Positions 28,430 to 37,982 of a stretch of 64,000 nt of DNA are shown one piece after another. Where the stretch lies: contig NZ_JACFQG010000002.1 in NCBI RefSeq assembly GCF_016101585.1, positions 186,001-250,000 of the forward strand, in the 5' to 3' direction. A program made the translations under genes and the position numbers. The notes below the pieces were generated by a model, which ran no database searches, was not told where the DNA came from, and saw only the letters and a list, made by a program, of their open reading frames with translations. This DNA comes from Bifidobacterium polysaccharolyticum. GTDB taxonomy: Bacteria; Actinomycetota; Actinomycetes; Actinomycetales; Bifidobacteriaceae. Within the stretch, counting starts at the first letter, position 1, and each line of letters opens with the position of its first letter.

Positions 28430-29557
28430 TTAGGCCCCCACAGCGGCCACTTCAGGCAGGACACCCACGTCTGCCGTAGATACGTCAACCTGGTCGCCAT
28501 CCGACAGTTGCACCCGCAGGGAGGCATCCGGGTTGATCTCCAGAGCACGGCCCTCCACGGGCTCACCGGCCACGGGGACAACCCTGACCCGCTTGCCCAG
28601 CGTCCAGCTGAGCGCGGCAATCCGCGAGCGCAGACCCTGGGGCCCGTTCAAGGTCCTATCCAGCGACCCGTCAAAGCCAAGGGGGGCCATCTCCCCGCTC
28701 AGGTGCCAGCTGATGGCATCGACCAGATCGTCGCGAAGGGTCTGATAGTCGGGCAGGTCCTGGTAATGCAGCTGCAAGGATGTGGACTCCGCAATGGGCA
28801 GCGCCTGCCTTGGCAGGAACAGGTTGATGCCGATGCCGACAACCAAGGCCGACCAGTCCTGACCCACCCGGACCAGTTCGCAGAGGATGCCCCCCAGCTT
28901 GGCCCCGCGGCAAAACAGATCATTGGGCCATTTGAGGGTCAGGACCCTTTCAGGGTCGCCGCCGTCAGCCAGCGGGCAGCCGTGGTACTCAAGCACATCC
29001 TGCAGGCCTTCCAGAGCAGCCAGCCCCGCCACCATGGGCATCCATCCGCCAAAGGGTCCAGTCAGCAGTCCGGTGGGCAGCGGCAGGGCCCAAGTGGCCA
29101 GCAGGGAGCATCGGGCCTGATTGACCCAGGTTCGGGCAAGACGACCGCGGCACCGGGATTGCGCATCGGCAACCGCTACGCTCAGCGGCATGGTGCTCTT
29201 CCCGGCGCCCGGCCATCGCCGAATACCCCTACTTGCGACTCTTCCCTCGTACCGTGTAGTCGTAGAAACACCCTGACGGGCGTTTTTTCGAGGCGTATCT
29301 TCGGCTTTTCCCCTTGTGCCAGAGGCCAGTCCCTTCACGGTCTCCGTGCTCGTTGTCGATTCACCGCCCCCAAACAGCCGCTCGACCCGGTCGCGCGCAT
29401 CCGAATACGTCGAGGCTTCCAGAGCATGAGCCACGAGCGTATTGGTCGAATCGACGGTGTCGAGCACCACGATCGAGGAGAGTACGCCACTGTCCAGCGA
29501 TGCCGAAGGCTGCCACTTGATATTCTGATGAGGCACGCGTTCCACTATACGGCACAA
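28430..29557 (-). CDS. birA: Biotin-[acetyl-CoA carboxylase] ligase, divergent
   Basis: BirA attaches biotin to the carrier domain of AccC. Family marks are DTVDSTNTLVAHAL (about 33-46), LKWPNDLFCRGAKLGGIL and VVGIGINLF, plus a C-terminal SH3-like part (GRALEINPDASLRVQLSDGD). No N-terminal DNA-binding domain is present, so it is a class I ligase without repressor function. Two features are odd. About 85 low-complexity residues, rich in Ser, Thr and Arg, lie between DSTNT and the biotin loop. That loop, normally GRGRxGR, reads CRGRLAR here, with both outer glycines changed. The WPND and GIGIN motifs are intact. It is the first gene of the acc-fas set. Confidence 0.87.
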   Translation of the reverse strand: MCRIVERVPHQNIKWQPSASLDSGVLSSIVVLDTVDSTNTLVAHALEASTYSDARDRVERLFGGGESTTSTETVKGLASGTRGKAEDTPRKNARQGVSTTTRYEGRVASRGIRRWPGAGKSTMPLSVAVADAQSRCRGRLARTWVNQARCSLLATWALPLPTGLLTGPFGGWMPMVAGLAALEGLQDVLEYHGCPLADGGDPERVLTLKWPNDLFCRGAKLGGILCELVRVGQDWSALVVGIGINLFLPRQALPIAESTSLQLHYQDLPDYQTLRDDLVDAISWHLSGEMAPLGFDGSLDRTLNGPQGLRSRIAALSWTLGKRVRVVPVAGEPVEGRALEINPDASLRVQLSDGDQVDVSTADVGVLPEVAAVGA

Positions 29558-29713
29558 GGGGTCAGCCCCGGTAGCGAACCACCCACAAAAGCGACGGCCG
29601 GTTTTTGTATCTTTTCACAGGCGACCATTGGATAGCTCAGAGCGCATCCTCGGACAGGCACTGGATAAAATGGGGAAGCCGTACACCAGGCATGACCCGC
29701 GAAAGGGGTTCTT

Positions 29714-31606
29714 TTGAGCGCAGACAGCGGACGGGCGCAAGCGAGAGAGGCGGGCGAACAACCTGTGCAGACATCGGCCTTGCAGACCGGGAGGCCTGGA
29801 TCTCGTGCATCCCGGACCGTCGGCCTTGTCCTGGCCTTGCTGGCCTGCCTCTGGATTGCCTTCTGCACTGGACTGGGCCCCATCTACCGGCAGCAGGGTT
29901 CGCTGACACAGGTGGGCCTGCCCCAGATGCTGATCATGCTGGGAACCCTGGTCCTCTGCCTGGCACTGGTCCTGGTCTGCCGCCGAATTCTGCTGGGTTG
30001 CGAACCCCTTCGGGTGCCGCAACGGCTGACCGCCCTGGCGCAGCGCCCACGGATGCGTGCCTATGCGGCCTTCATCACCAGACAAACCAGCGGCTGGCGA
30101 CCCATCATGCGTCTGCTCCTGCTGGGCTGGGCCTGGGCCTTTCTTACCCTGCTGGCCGCCTACGGGGCCGACCTGTATGCACAGGCCCAGGAATGCGCCA
30201 ACTTCCTGGCCCAGCTGCAGGGCGATCAGCCCCCCTACGGCGGCAATGCCTTCACCCAGATGGACGTCTACCCCATCGGCCACTACCTGTGGCCGGGTCA
30301 CCCGGCCTTCCTGACCGATCAGCACAACATAGTGCTGACCCTGTTTTACGGGATGACCATCATGGCCTCCAACCATCTGACCGGATCCTATGACGCGGGC
30401 ATTGTGCTCCTATCGGGGCTGCAGGTGATCTTCGCGGCCTTCTGCTGCGCCGTCACTGCCGACCGCTTCCTGCGCGGCAGCGAAACTGAACATGTCGGGG
30501 CGCTGGCCCGCACCCTGGTCATGCTCTTCTTCCTCTTCTCCCCCTTTGTAGTCTTCAGCACCTTCAGCCTGACCAAATCCCCACTCTTCGCCTTCGCCTT
30601 CGTCTGGTGGTTCGGCATCTGCCACCAGCTGGAGTCAGCGGACAAGAACTCGCCACTGTACGCAAGCCAGGCAGCCCGACTGCGACTTGCCCTCGCCTTG
30701 AGCACCCTAACCATGCTGATCAGCGCAAAGTATGGCCTTTACATCGTCCTGGCCCAGCTGGTCCTGGCCCTGATCATCCACCGTCGCCAGTGGGCCACCA
30801 TCCTGATAGGTCTCCTGCTGCCCCTGGTCCTGTTCACAGGGGTGACCGGGGCCATGATGGCCACAGGGACGGTCATCAAGGGCGACCCAGTGGAGAGCCG
30901 CAGCATCCAGCTACAGCAGATCGCCCGGGTGGCCCAGCGCAACCCTCAGGGGATTCCGGCCCAGGCAAGGGCCGACCTTGAGCCCATCATGGACCTGGAC
31001 AATGCCGCCATCCAGTACACCCCCTGGGAGGCAGACCGGGTCAAGTCCTCGGGCAACCAGCCCAAACTGATCGTCTATCGATGGAGGACCGTCACGCCCG
31101 AGCAGCTGTCCCGGCTGAATCGGGCCTGGCTCCAGGTGGGACGGCGCAACCCGATGATCTACCTGGATGCATTCATGGCCGAATCCTACGGGTACTTCGA
31201 TCCCGGCGACCCTGCCTACGTGGCCATGTCCTACTACCTCAACAACGGCTACGTGCAGAACTCGGGCTCCTGGCTGGCGGCCTGGTGCCATGACTGGCGC
31301 AATGGGGTGACCGGATTCGTCAGAACCTGGGCAGACACCCCCCTGCTGGGCCTGGTGGCACGGGCCAACTTCTGGGTGGTGGCCGCCCTGCTGCTGATCG
31401 TCGCCCGCCTGGCAGCCGGCCACTGGCGAGGGGCCCTGTGCTGGTTCCCCCTCCTGCTGATCATGGGGGTCATGATCACTGCTCCGGCCAACAACTTCGA
31501 ACGGCACATGCTGCCGGTGGACATGGCAGTGCCCTTCCTGATCATGGATATGGTCCGGCAGAGCCGCCGTGCCCGCGCCGAAAACCTGATGGACCGGCCG
31601 ACATGA
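29714..31606 (+). CDS. Multi-pass membrane protein, DUF6020-like
   Basis: This 630-residue protein has about 12 hydrophobic segments. The first is near residues 37-57 (VGLVLALLACLWIAFCTGLG) after a polar N terminus, and there is a long extracytoplasmic loop at about residues 390-520. The segment MDVYPIGHYLWPGHPAFLTDQHN recalls bifidobacterial DUF6020 proteins, which look like GT-C-type membrane glycosyltransferases, but I cannot show an active site. The start is TTG with AAGGGG five bases upstream. The stop overlaps the start of the PucR-type gene as ATGA, so the two form an operon, divergent from birA. Function unknown; polysaccharide or glycolipid assembly is an inference. Confidence 0.7.
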   Translation: MSADSGRAQAREAGEQPVQTSALQTGRPGSRASRTVGLVLALLACLWIAFCTGLGPIYRQQGSLTQVGLPQMLIMLGTLVLCLALVLVCRRILLGCEPLRVPQRLTALAQRPRMRAYAAFITRQTSGWRPIMRLLLLGWAWAFLTLLAAYGADLYAQAQECANFLAQLQGDQPPYGGNAFTQMDVYPIGHYLWPGHPAFLTDQHNIVLTLFYGMTIMASNHLTGSYDAGIVLLSGLQVIFAAFCCAVTADRFLRGSETEHVGALARTLVMLFFLFSPFVVFSTFSLTKSPLFAFAFVWWFGICHQLESADKNSPLYASQAARLRLALALSTLTMLISAKYGLYIVLAQLVLALIIHRRQWATILIGLLLPLVLFTGVTGAMMATGTVIKGDPVESRSIQLQQIARVAQRNPQGIPAQARADLEPIMDLDNAAIQYTPWEADRVKSSGNQPKLIVYRWRTVTPEQLSRLNRAWLQVGRRNPMIYLDAFMAESYGYFDPGDPAYVAMSYYLNNGYVQNSGSWLAAWCHDWRNGVTGFVRTWADTPLLGLVARANFWVVAALLLIVARLAAGHWRGALCWFPLLLIMGVMITAPANNFERHMLPVDMAVPFLIMDMVRQSRRARAENLMDRPT

Positions 31607-32835
31607 TCGGCAAGTCGAAGCGGTCCAGACCGAAGGACGATGAACCTGCCGAGGCGCAGCAAGCTTACCGGTCATCTACTGCCTCCGATGCCGCCATGGA
31701 GCAGATTCTCCTGAAGACACTGGATCATCTGCAGGAGGCGTTGCCCTGGACCAGGTCCTTGCCCGCTGATGGACACAGAACCTTGGAGGGGGCCATTCAA
31801 ACGGCTCTGGACGACCTGCTGTCCCGACTTGACACCCAAGGCACAGACGACAGCGAAGTCCCCTCACCCGTACCAGCCGAGCTCTCCCGAAGCCTGGGCC
31901 CGCACAGAGCCATGGAGCTGACCCAAGTCATTCTGGACATGCTTGAGGAGGCTGGCCGGACCATGGGAGCCGAAGAGGAACGAGTCACGCTGGTCTACAC
32001 CCGCCAAGCCGCCACCGCAGCAGCCGAACTCTACGCCGACCTGGCAGAGACGCGGAGCGGACGCAAGGCAGTAACGGAGTCGAGGATCATTCGGCATCTG
32101 ATCGAGAAAACTGCAGACACACGGACGGTGGATGATCTGGCCCGTTTAGGCTGGCCGACCGAATTCGACTGCTTCGCTGTCGTCGGCGAGCCCCAGGGCA
32201 ACGATGACGGGCAGGGCATGGAGAACGCCCGCCAGCCCATACACACCACGGTGGTCCGTCAAGGTGGCAGGGCTCTGGTGGGCGAGAGCGAGGGGCTCAT
32301 GGTGGTCCTGATCAATCCCGACCGGTCAGGCACTCCAGCCGACTTCTGCGCATCCATCCTGCGGTTCTTCACCGACGAATCAGCTGTCTGCCTGGGGCCT
32401 CTCCGCCATGGAATCTCCGGTGCGGAAGACTCCATCCGAGCTGCCCTGAGCACGCATGCGGCGGCTCCAGCAGTGGCTGACCCCATCACTGCCGCGTTAC
32501 CCAGACCACTGCACGCCGACGACCTGCTGCCCGAACGAGCCCTGAACGGGGACACGGACGCTGCTGATCAGCTCTACCAAGAGGTCTATATGAGCCTGGC
32601 CGGACAGGACCCGGACGGGCCTCTGCCGACCACGCTGCTCACCTTTCTGCGCTCGGGCAACTCGCTGGAGGTCACCGCCAAAAAGCTAGGCATCCATCCC
32701 AACACCGTGCGCTACCGGCTGAGGCGCTGTGTGGAGGTGACTGGCTGGGATGCTATGGACCCGCGAGAATCCTTCGTCCTCCGGGCGGCCCTGATCATCG
32801 GCAGAATCCGCAGGTCGCATCAGGGCACCGACTGA
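31603..32835 (+). CDS. PucR-family transcriptional regulator
   Basis: The 410-residue protein ends in a PucR-type helix-turn-helix: LLTFLRSGNSLEVTAKKLGIHPNTVRYRLRRC near residues 345-385, then a short helix (ESFVLRAALIIGR). The rest is a GGDEF/GAF-like sensory region without clear motifs. Related regulators (for example FasR of Streptomyces) control fatty acid synthesis genes, and this one lies beside the birA-acc-fas set, so that role is plausible but inferred. I chose ATG 31603, in ATGA overlap with the membrane-protein stop, over upstream in-frame starts that lie inside that gene. Confidence 0.82.
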   Translation: MIGKSKRSRPKDDEPAEAQQAYRSSTASDAAMEQILLKTLDHLQEALPWTRSLPADGHRTLEGAIQTALDDLLSRLDTQGTDDSEVPSPVPAELSRSLGPHRAMELTQVILDMLEEAGRTMGAEEERVTLVYTRQAATAAAELYADLAETRSGRKAVTESRIIRHLIEKTADTRTVDDLARLGWPTEFDCFAVVGEPQGNDDGQGMENARQPIHTTVVRQGGRALVGESEGLMVVLINPDRSGTPADFCASILRFFTDESAVCLGPLRHGISGAEDSIRAALSTHAAAPAVADPITAALPRPLHADDLLPERALNGDTDAADQLYQEVYMSLAGQDPDGPLPTTLLTFLRSGNSLEVTAKKLGIHPNTVRYRLRRCVEVTGWDAMDPRESFVLRAALIIGRIRRSHQGTD

Positions 32836-32863
32836 CGGGTGCCGGACCAACTGCCGTAAGACC

Positions 32864-32902
32864 AAGATATAAAAAGGGCAGGAACCCGAAGGTCTCCCGC
32901 CC
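32864..32902 (-). terminator. Rho-independent terminator of rplK-rplA
   Basis: A hairpin at 32876-32902 (GGGC/GCCC, GGA/TCC and ACC/GGT pairs, loop CGAA) is followed on the minus strand by TTTTTATATCTT. It lies 24 bases past the rplA stop. It could also stop readthrough from the rightward regulator gene, but the T tract favours the minus strand. Confidence 0.8.
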
Positions 32903-32925
32903 TGGAAGTATACAGCCGAACTGGC

Positions 32926-33615
32926 TCAGAGCACCGCGGTGTCCAGAGGAACGCCCGGGCCCATGGTGGTGGTGACAGTGGCCTTGGTGATGTAGCGGCC
33001 CTTGACCGTGGCCGGCTTCAGACGCTTGATCTCCTCGTCGACCGCGTGGAAGTTCTCCTCCAGAGCCTGCTGCTCGAAAGAAACCTTGCCCACCGGGAAG
33101 CTCAGGTTGCCGTTCTTGTCCACACGGAACTCGATACGTCCGGCCTTGATCTCGGTGACCGCCTTGGCCACATCCATGGTCACGGTGCCGGTCTTGGGGT
33201 TGGGCATGAGGCCACGGGGACCCAACACGCGGCCCAGGCGACCGACCTTGCCCATCATGTCGGGGGTGGCCACCACGGCATCGAAGTCCAGGTAGCCGCC
33301 GGCGACCTTGGTCACCAGCTCGTCGTCGCCCACCTCGTCAGCTCCGGCCTCGGCGGCTGCAGTCGCCTGAGGACCACGGGCGAAGACCAGGACGCGCACG
33401 GTCTTGCCGGTGCCGTTGGGCAGGCTGACGGTGCCGCGGACCAGCTGGTCGGCCTTGCGGGGATCGACGTTCAGGCGGTAGACGGCCTCCACGGTCTCGT
33501 CAAACCCGCGCTTAGGCATGCTCTTGAGCAGGGCGATGCCCTCCTCGGGGGTGTACAGGTTGGTGCGATCGACCTTCTCGGCCGCTTCGCGGTACTTCTT
33601 GGAACGCTTGGTCAT
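32926..33615 (-). CDS. rplA: 50S ribosomal protein L1
   Basis: L1 forms the mobile stalk near the ribosomal E site and can repress its own operon by binding the mRNA. The 229 residues match the usual length. Marks include [39 protein letters not shown], the signature [12 protein letters not shown] and [12 protein letters not shown]. It follows rplK after a gap of 64 bases and ends at a terminator, so it closes the secE-nusG-rplK-rplA set. Confidence 0.98.
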   Translation of the reverse strand: MTKRSKKYREAAEKVDRTNLYTPEEGIALLKSMPKRGFDETVEAVYRLNVDPRKADQLVRGTVSLPNGTGKTVRVLVFARGPQATAAAEAGADEVGDDELVTKVAGGYLDFDAVVATPDMMGKVGRLGRVLGPRGLMPNPKTGTVTMDVAKAVTEIKAGRIEFRVDKNGNLSFPVGKVSFEQQALEENFHAVDEEIKRLKPATVKGRYITKATVTTTMGPGVPLDTAVL

Positions 33616-33679
33616 CTGCTTCTCCTATCAGCAGTCGCGGTGCGGGCAAGCGTATGCCCTACCGCTCACAACAAAAATT

Positions 33680-34111
33680 TCAGTCGGTGACGGTGATGCC
33701 CATGGATCGGGCGGTACCTTCAATGATCTTCATTCCGGCCTCGACGTCACGGGCCGACAGATCCTCCATCTTGGTCTGGGCGATCTCGCGGACCTGGGCC
33801 TTGGTGACGGATCCCACCTTGGTGGTCAGCGGGTTGCCGGCACCCTTGGAGACGCCGGCCGCCTTGCGCAGCAGGTCGGCTGCCGGCGGGGTCTTGGTGA
33901 TGAAGGTGAAGGAACGATCCTCGTAGACAGTGATGATGCAGGGAATGACCTGGCCCATCTTGTCCTTGGTGGCATCGTTGTACTGCTTGCAGAAGTCCAT
34001 GATGTTCACGCCGTGGGAACCCAGTGCGGGGCCCAGCGGGGGCGCGGGGTTGGCCTTGCCGGCCTCTATCTGCACCTTGATCAGCGCGGTGACTTTCTTC
34101 TTTGCAGCCAT
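33680..34111 (-). CDS. rplK: 50S ribosomal protein L11
   Basis: L11 lies at the GTPase-associated centre and is needed for RelA sensing; it is also the site affected by thiostrepton. The 143-residue form from ATG 34111 ([20 protein letters not shown]) has the family length; the frame continues 32 codons upstream but without homology. [19 protein letters not shown] and the C-terminal [20 protein letters not shown] are diagnostic. AGAAAGAAG before the ATG serves as ribosome site. Confidence 0.97.
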   Translation of the reverse strand: MAAKKKVTALIKVQIEAGKANPAPPLGPALGSHGVNIMDFCKQYNDATKDKMGQVIPCIITVYEDRSFTFITKTPPAADLLRKAAGVSKGAGNPLTTKVGSVTKAQVREIAQTKMEDLSARDVEAGMKIIEGTARSMGITVTD

Positions 34112-34249
34112 ATGCTGGTTCTTCTTTCTACGAAGCGGTGATGTCGGAGACCATAGGCCCCCTCCCGCAACCTGTTCTTTCCAAATGCGCTCCACAAGGG
34201 AGCACAAGCTTGACGATTATCTCATCGACCGGGGACCGGCCGACAGCGC

Positions 34250-35092
34250 TCAGACGATCTTTTCGACCTGGTCGAAGCCCAGCTCTACAGGGGTGTCCCT
34301 GCCAAAGATGGAGACCAGAACGGTCAACTTCTGCGTGGTGGGCTCGACATCAGAGACCACGGCGGCCATGGTGGCGAAGGGTCCTTCAGTGACGGTGACC
34401 TGATCGCCGACGGCGTAGGAGACCTCCACGGTGCGCTTCTTGGCAGCCTCGGGTTTGTCTCCAGCGGCCTTCAAGGCCTCGGAAGCGATCATGGGGGCCA
34501 TCATCTGGACGACCTCCTTGCGGGTCAGCGGAGCCGGCTCCTTGCTGGGACCGACGAACCCGGTGACGCCCTCGGTGTCGCGGATGATGCGGCGGGCGTT
34601 CTCATCTGGCCACATGCGAATCAGCACATAGCCGGGCACACGCACGCGGGTGACGACCTTCTTGCCCTTGTCGGTGTGCTTTTCGACCTCCTCCATGGGA
34701 ATCTCCACCTGGAAGACCTTGTCCTCCAAGCCGAAGGAGGCCACGCGGGACTCCACGTTGGCCTTGACGCGCTTCTCGTAGCCGGAGTAAGTGTGCAGAA
34801 CGTACCACTTGCCCTCAAGAGTGCGCAGCTTCTTGGAGAACTCGTCCACGGCACGCTGACCGGGATCCTCCTGGTTGGTCTGGTCGTTGGAATCAGAAGA
34901 ATCTACCTGGGTGTCCTTGGCCTGGGCAGATTCGGCGGATGCCTTGTCCTGCTCAGCCTGCTCCGATGAGGTTCCGAGCTGCTGATCCTGGACCTGGGCA
35001 TCCTCCTGCGCGGGGGCGTCGACGGATGCCGACGGGACCGACTCAGTTGCCTGATCGGGGTCCAGTCCCTCTCTGGTCAGATCATCACTCAT
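34250..35092 (-). CDS. nusG: Transcription termination/antitermination factor NusG
   Basis: NusG binds RNA polymerase and Rho or S10, linking transcription with termination and translation. The 280 residues are longer than E. coli NusG (181). The first 90 are an acidic, Gln/Ser/Asp-rich tail common in actinobacteria. The NGN domain follows ([49 protein letters not shown]) and then a KOW domain ([20 protein letters not shown]). It lies between secE and rplK, in the usual order. Confidence 0.97.
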   Translation of the reverse strand: MSDDLTREGLDPDQATESVPSASVDAPAQEDAQVQDQQLGTSSEQAEQDKASAESAQAKDTQVDSSDSNDQTNQEDPGQRAVDEFSKKLRTLEGKWYVLHTYSGYEKRVKANVESRVASFGLEDKVFQVEIPMEEVEKHTDKGKKVVTRVRVPGYVLIRMWPDENARRIIRDTEGVTGFVGPSKEPAPLTRKEVVQMMAPMIASEALKAAGDKPEAAKKRTVEVSYAVGDQVTVTEGPFATMAAVVSDVEPTTQKLTVLVSIFGRDTPVELGFDQVEKIV

Positions 35093-35122
35093 GGATCACT
35101 CCACCTTCTACCTTGTCACGGC

Positions 35123-35353
35123 TCAGCCGAATATCAGGAGGGCTAGTTTGCCCAGCCCGAAGTCCATCGCAGTCACGAAGATCATCAGCAACAGCACAAA
35201 GATGAAGACGGCCACGGACCAGCCCACCAGTTCCTTGCCCGTGGGGGTCACGACCTTGCGGATCTCATCGATGACCTGCTTGATGAAGAGCCCGATACGC
35301 ATGAAGAAGTTCGGCTTGGCTTCCTCAGCCCCATCCTTCTGTGCCATGGTCAT
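35123..35353 (-). CDS. secE: Preprotein translocase subunit SecE
   Basis: SecE clamps SecY in the protein-export channel. The 76-residue actinobacterial form has a short acidic N terminus, the amphipathic helix IGLFIKQVIDEIRKVVTPTGKEL and a single membrane helix (VAVFIFVLLLMIFVTAMDF). It starts 39 bases after tRNA-Trp and precedes nusG by 30 bases, so the tRNA may share its promoter. Confidence 0.97.
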   Translation of the reverse strand: MTMAQKDGAEEAKPNFFMRIGLFIKQVIDEIRKVVTPTGKELVGWSVAVFIFVLLLMIFVTAMDFGLGKLALLIFG

Positions 35354-35391
35354 CCATCCTTCGTTTGTTCTGCATCATCTGCTGCAAGCCT

Positions 35392-35467
35392 TGGCAGGGA
35401 AGGCGGGACTCGAACCCACAACCTACGGTTTTGGAGACCGTTGCGCTACCAATTGCGCCACTTCCCT
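35392..35467 (-). tRNA. tRNA-Trp (anticodon CCA)
   Basis: On the minus strand the acceptor stem AGGGAAG/CTTCCCT, D arm GGCGCAATTGGTAGCGC, anticodon stem ACGGT/ACCGT with loop CTCCAAA (anticodon CCA) and T arm GGTTCGAGTCC form a full cloverleaf. The CCA end is encoded at 35392-35394. It precedes secE, a classical order. Confidence 0.97.
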
Positions 35468-35587
35468 ATCGGAACTTCCCACCAGCCTACTCGACAGGGA
35501 GGAAAAACCGCCAAATGGCAAGTTTAGCCTAAAGGATGGATTGCGTCCAACCGTGTTGCCACCATAGCATTTCGCTCAGGAGCCGGA

Positions 35588-36802
35588 TCAGGCGCTGATC
35601 CAGTCCCCAAGGCGCCGCATGCCCTCGGCCAGGTCGTCATCGGCCAGCGCATAGGAGAAGCGCAGGCAGCCGGGCGCGCCGAAGGCCTCGCCTGGCACGG
35701 CCGCCACCTGGATCTGCTCCAGGATGACCTCGGCCAGCTCACCCGAGGTAGCACAGACCGCACCTTGTGGACCCACTGGCCGATTCAGCAGGCCAGTCAC
35801 ATCGGCAAAGGCATAGAAGGCACCCAGGGGTTCGGGGCAGGTCACACCCTGCATGGCGTTCAAGGCATCCACGATGGCCCGCCGACGCAGGGCGAAGGCC
35901 GACCGCATGGCCTCCACGTCCTCCAAACCGCCGGTCAGGGCCGCCAGGGCCGCCTGCTGGGAGACGTTGGCCACGTTGGAGGTCATGTGTCCCTGAAGCT
36001 TGGCGGCCGCCTTGGCCACCGGCAGGGGGGCAATCAGCCAGCCCACCCGCCAGCCAGTCATGGCATAGGTCTTGGCCACACCATTAACCACAATCAGCTG
36101 ATCGCGCACTTGGGGCACCAGAGCGCCCGGATAGGGGGTGTGCGCCCCCTGGTAGGTCAAATGCTCGTAGATCTCGTCGCTGATTACCCAGATCTGGTGC
36201 TCCACAGCCCAACGGCCCACGGCTGCCACCAGGTCGTCGTCCCAGACCGTCCCGGTTGGATTGGCAGGCACGTTGAGAATGATGGCACGCGTGCGCTCGG
36301 TCCGGGCCGCCTCCAGCTGCTCCAGGCTGGGGATATAGCCCTGGTCGGCTCCGCTGAGCACGGGGACCGGCCGGCCGCCGGCCAGCAGAACCATCTGTGG
36401 ATAACTGGTCCAGTAGGGTGCGGGGATGATGACCTCATCGCCAGGATTCAACAGGATCTGAAAAGTCTCATAGACGGCCTGCTTGCCACCGTTGGTAACC
36501 ACCACCTGATCCGGGTCGATCCGGTAACCCGAGTCGCGCAGGGTCTTGTCGGCGATGGCCTGTTTAAGTTGGGGCAGGCCCGCCGTGGGCGTATAGCGAT
36601 GGTTGCTCGGATCCAGGCAGGCTCGGGCCGCTGCCTGCACGATGTGGTCAGGCGTGGGAAAGTTGGGTTCGCCGGCACCGAAGCTGATGACATTCATGCC
36701 CTGGGCCTTCATGGCCTTGGCTTTCGAATCCACGGCCAGAGTGGCACTGGGGGCCACCGCATCTATGCGTCTGCTCAGGGTCTGCCATTGCGCCATAGTC
36801 AT
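35588..36802 (-). CDS. Pyridoxal-phosphate aminotransferase, aspartate aminotransferase type
   Basis: A class I/II aminotransferase that probably transfers amino groups between aspartate or another amino acid and 2-oxoglutarate. The 404 residues show VISFGAGEPNFPTPDHI, LNVPANPTGTVWDDD (the NPTGT motif), SDEIYEHLTY (Asp for the pyridine nitrogen) and the cofactor lysine in NGVAKTYAMTGWRVGW, with FSYALADDD at the C-terminal end. The family cannot be resolved to one substrate from sequence alone; AspC-like is the nearest. It stands 37 bases downstream of proB, on the same strand. Confidence 0.88.
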   Translation of the reverse strand: MTMAQWQTLSRRIDAVAPSATLAVDSKAKAMKAQGMNVISFGAGEPNFPTPDHIVQAAARACLDPSNHRYTPTAGLPQLKQAIADKTLRDSGYRIDPDQVVVTNGGKQAVYETFQILLNPGDEVIIPAPYWTSYPQMVLLAGGRPVPVLSGADQGYIPSLEQLEAARTERTRAIILNVPANPTGTVWDDDLVAAVGRWAVEHQIWVISDEIYEHLTYQGAHTPYPGALVPQVRDQLIVVNGVAKTYAMTGWRVGWLIAPLPVAKAAAKLQGHMTSNVANVSQQAALAALTGGLEDVEAMRSAFALRRRAIVDALNAMQGVTCPEPLGAFYAFADVTGLLNRPVGPQGAVCATSGELAEVILEQIQVAAVPGEAFGAPGCLRFSYALADDDLAEGMRRLGDWISA

Positions 36803-36839
36803 GCTGTCATGCTACCGCCCGCCACCCCCAGGGCTGCGC

Positions 36840-37982
36840 TCAGACCAGGACCAGAGAGTCCCGATGCACCAGCGGATGGGCATAGTGAGCGCCCAGTCGG
36901 CGGCGGAGCTCCTTGGTGTTTAGGCCCAGCATGTCCTGAGCCTCCTCGGAATCGTAGCCGGACAGACCCTTGGCCACCTGGTGACCGTACTCATCATGAA
37001 TCCAGACCGGATCCCCGGCCGAGAACTCGCCCTGGACCGATCTGGCACCAGCTGCCAGCAGGCTGGCCCGACCACCGCGCAGAGCTTTGACGGCCCCCTG
37101 ATCCACCAGATAGCCGCCCCGGGGACGGGATGCGAACTTGATCCAGAGCCGGTGCGAGGAGCCCCGCGGACGGATGGGGGCGAAGAGGGTGCCCACCCGG
37201 TCGCCGGCCAGGGCAGGACCTGCAAGATCGGCGCGAGTCAAGACCACGGGCATGCCGGAGGCCGCAGCAATCCGCGCCGCCTCCAGTTTTGTGGACATCC
37301 CACCGGTTCCCAGCCCAGAGACGGACCCCTGGGCATCCACTTGGTCCATAATGGCCGCCACGTCCGGCACAAAGCCGATCCTGTGGGCCCCTGGCTGGGA
37401 CGGGGGTTCAGTGTAGAGGGCATCCACATCAGTCAGCAGGACCAAGGCATCGGCACTGACAATGTTGGCGATCAGGGCCGAAAGATGGTCGTTGTCGCCG
37501 AAACGGATCTCGTTGCTGGCCAGGGCATCGTTCTCATTGACGATGGGGATGACCCCCAGATCCAACAGACGGCAGAGGGTGCGCCGGGCGTTGCGGTACT
37601 GGACGGCATGGGTGGTGTCACGAGCGGTGATCAGGATCTGGCCAACCCGTAGGTCATAGCGGGCGAAGGCGGTCTCGTACTGAGCCATGAGCAGACCCTG
37701 GCCCACTGAGGCCGTAGCCTGCTGGGTGGCCACATCACCGGGGCGTTCATCGAATCCCAGGGTGCCAAAACCAGCTGCAATGGCCCCGGAAGTGACCAGG
37801 ACCAGGCGAGCGCCATTCACGGCAGCCGAGGCCAGGGCGCCCACCAGCGAACGCAGGCGGCCAAGGTCCAAGTGCCCATGGAGATCGGTCAGAGAGCTGG
37901 ATCCTACCTTGACCACCATGGTACGGGCCTGAGCCACTCGGGAGCGGATCTCAGCCTCATCAGATCCTTCCCGTTCGGTCAT
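36840..37982 (-). CDS. proB: Glutamate 5-kinase with PUA domain
   Basis: ProB phosphorylates glutamate in the first step of proline synthesis and is usually feedback-inhibited by proline. The 380-residue protein has the kinase domain ([68 protein letters not shown]) over about residues 20-265. A C-terminal PUA domain follows ([22 protein letters not shown]). It overlaps the obg stop as ATGA, a pairing (obg-proB) common in many bacteria. Confidence 0.96.
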   Translation of the reverse strand: MTEREGSDEAEIRSRVAQARTMVVKVGSSSLTDLHGHLDLGRLRSLVGALASAAVNGARLVLVTSGAIAAGFGTLGFDERPGDVATQQATASVGQGLLMAQYETAFARYDLRVGQILITARDTTHAVQYRNARRTLCRLLDLGVIPIVNENDALASNEIRFGDNDHLSALIANIVSADALVLLTDVDALYTEPPSQPGAHRIGFVPDVAAIMDQVDAQGSVSGLGTGGMSTKLEAARIAAASGMPVVLTRADLAGPALAGDRVGTLFAPIRPRGSSHRLWIKFASRPRGGYLVDQGAVKALRGGRASLLAAGARSVQGEFSAGDPVWIHDEYGHQVAKGLSGYDSEEAQDMLGLNTKELRRRLGAHYAHPLVHRDSLVLV

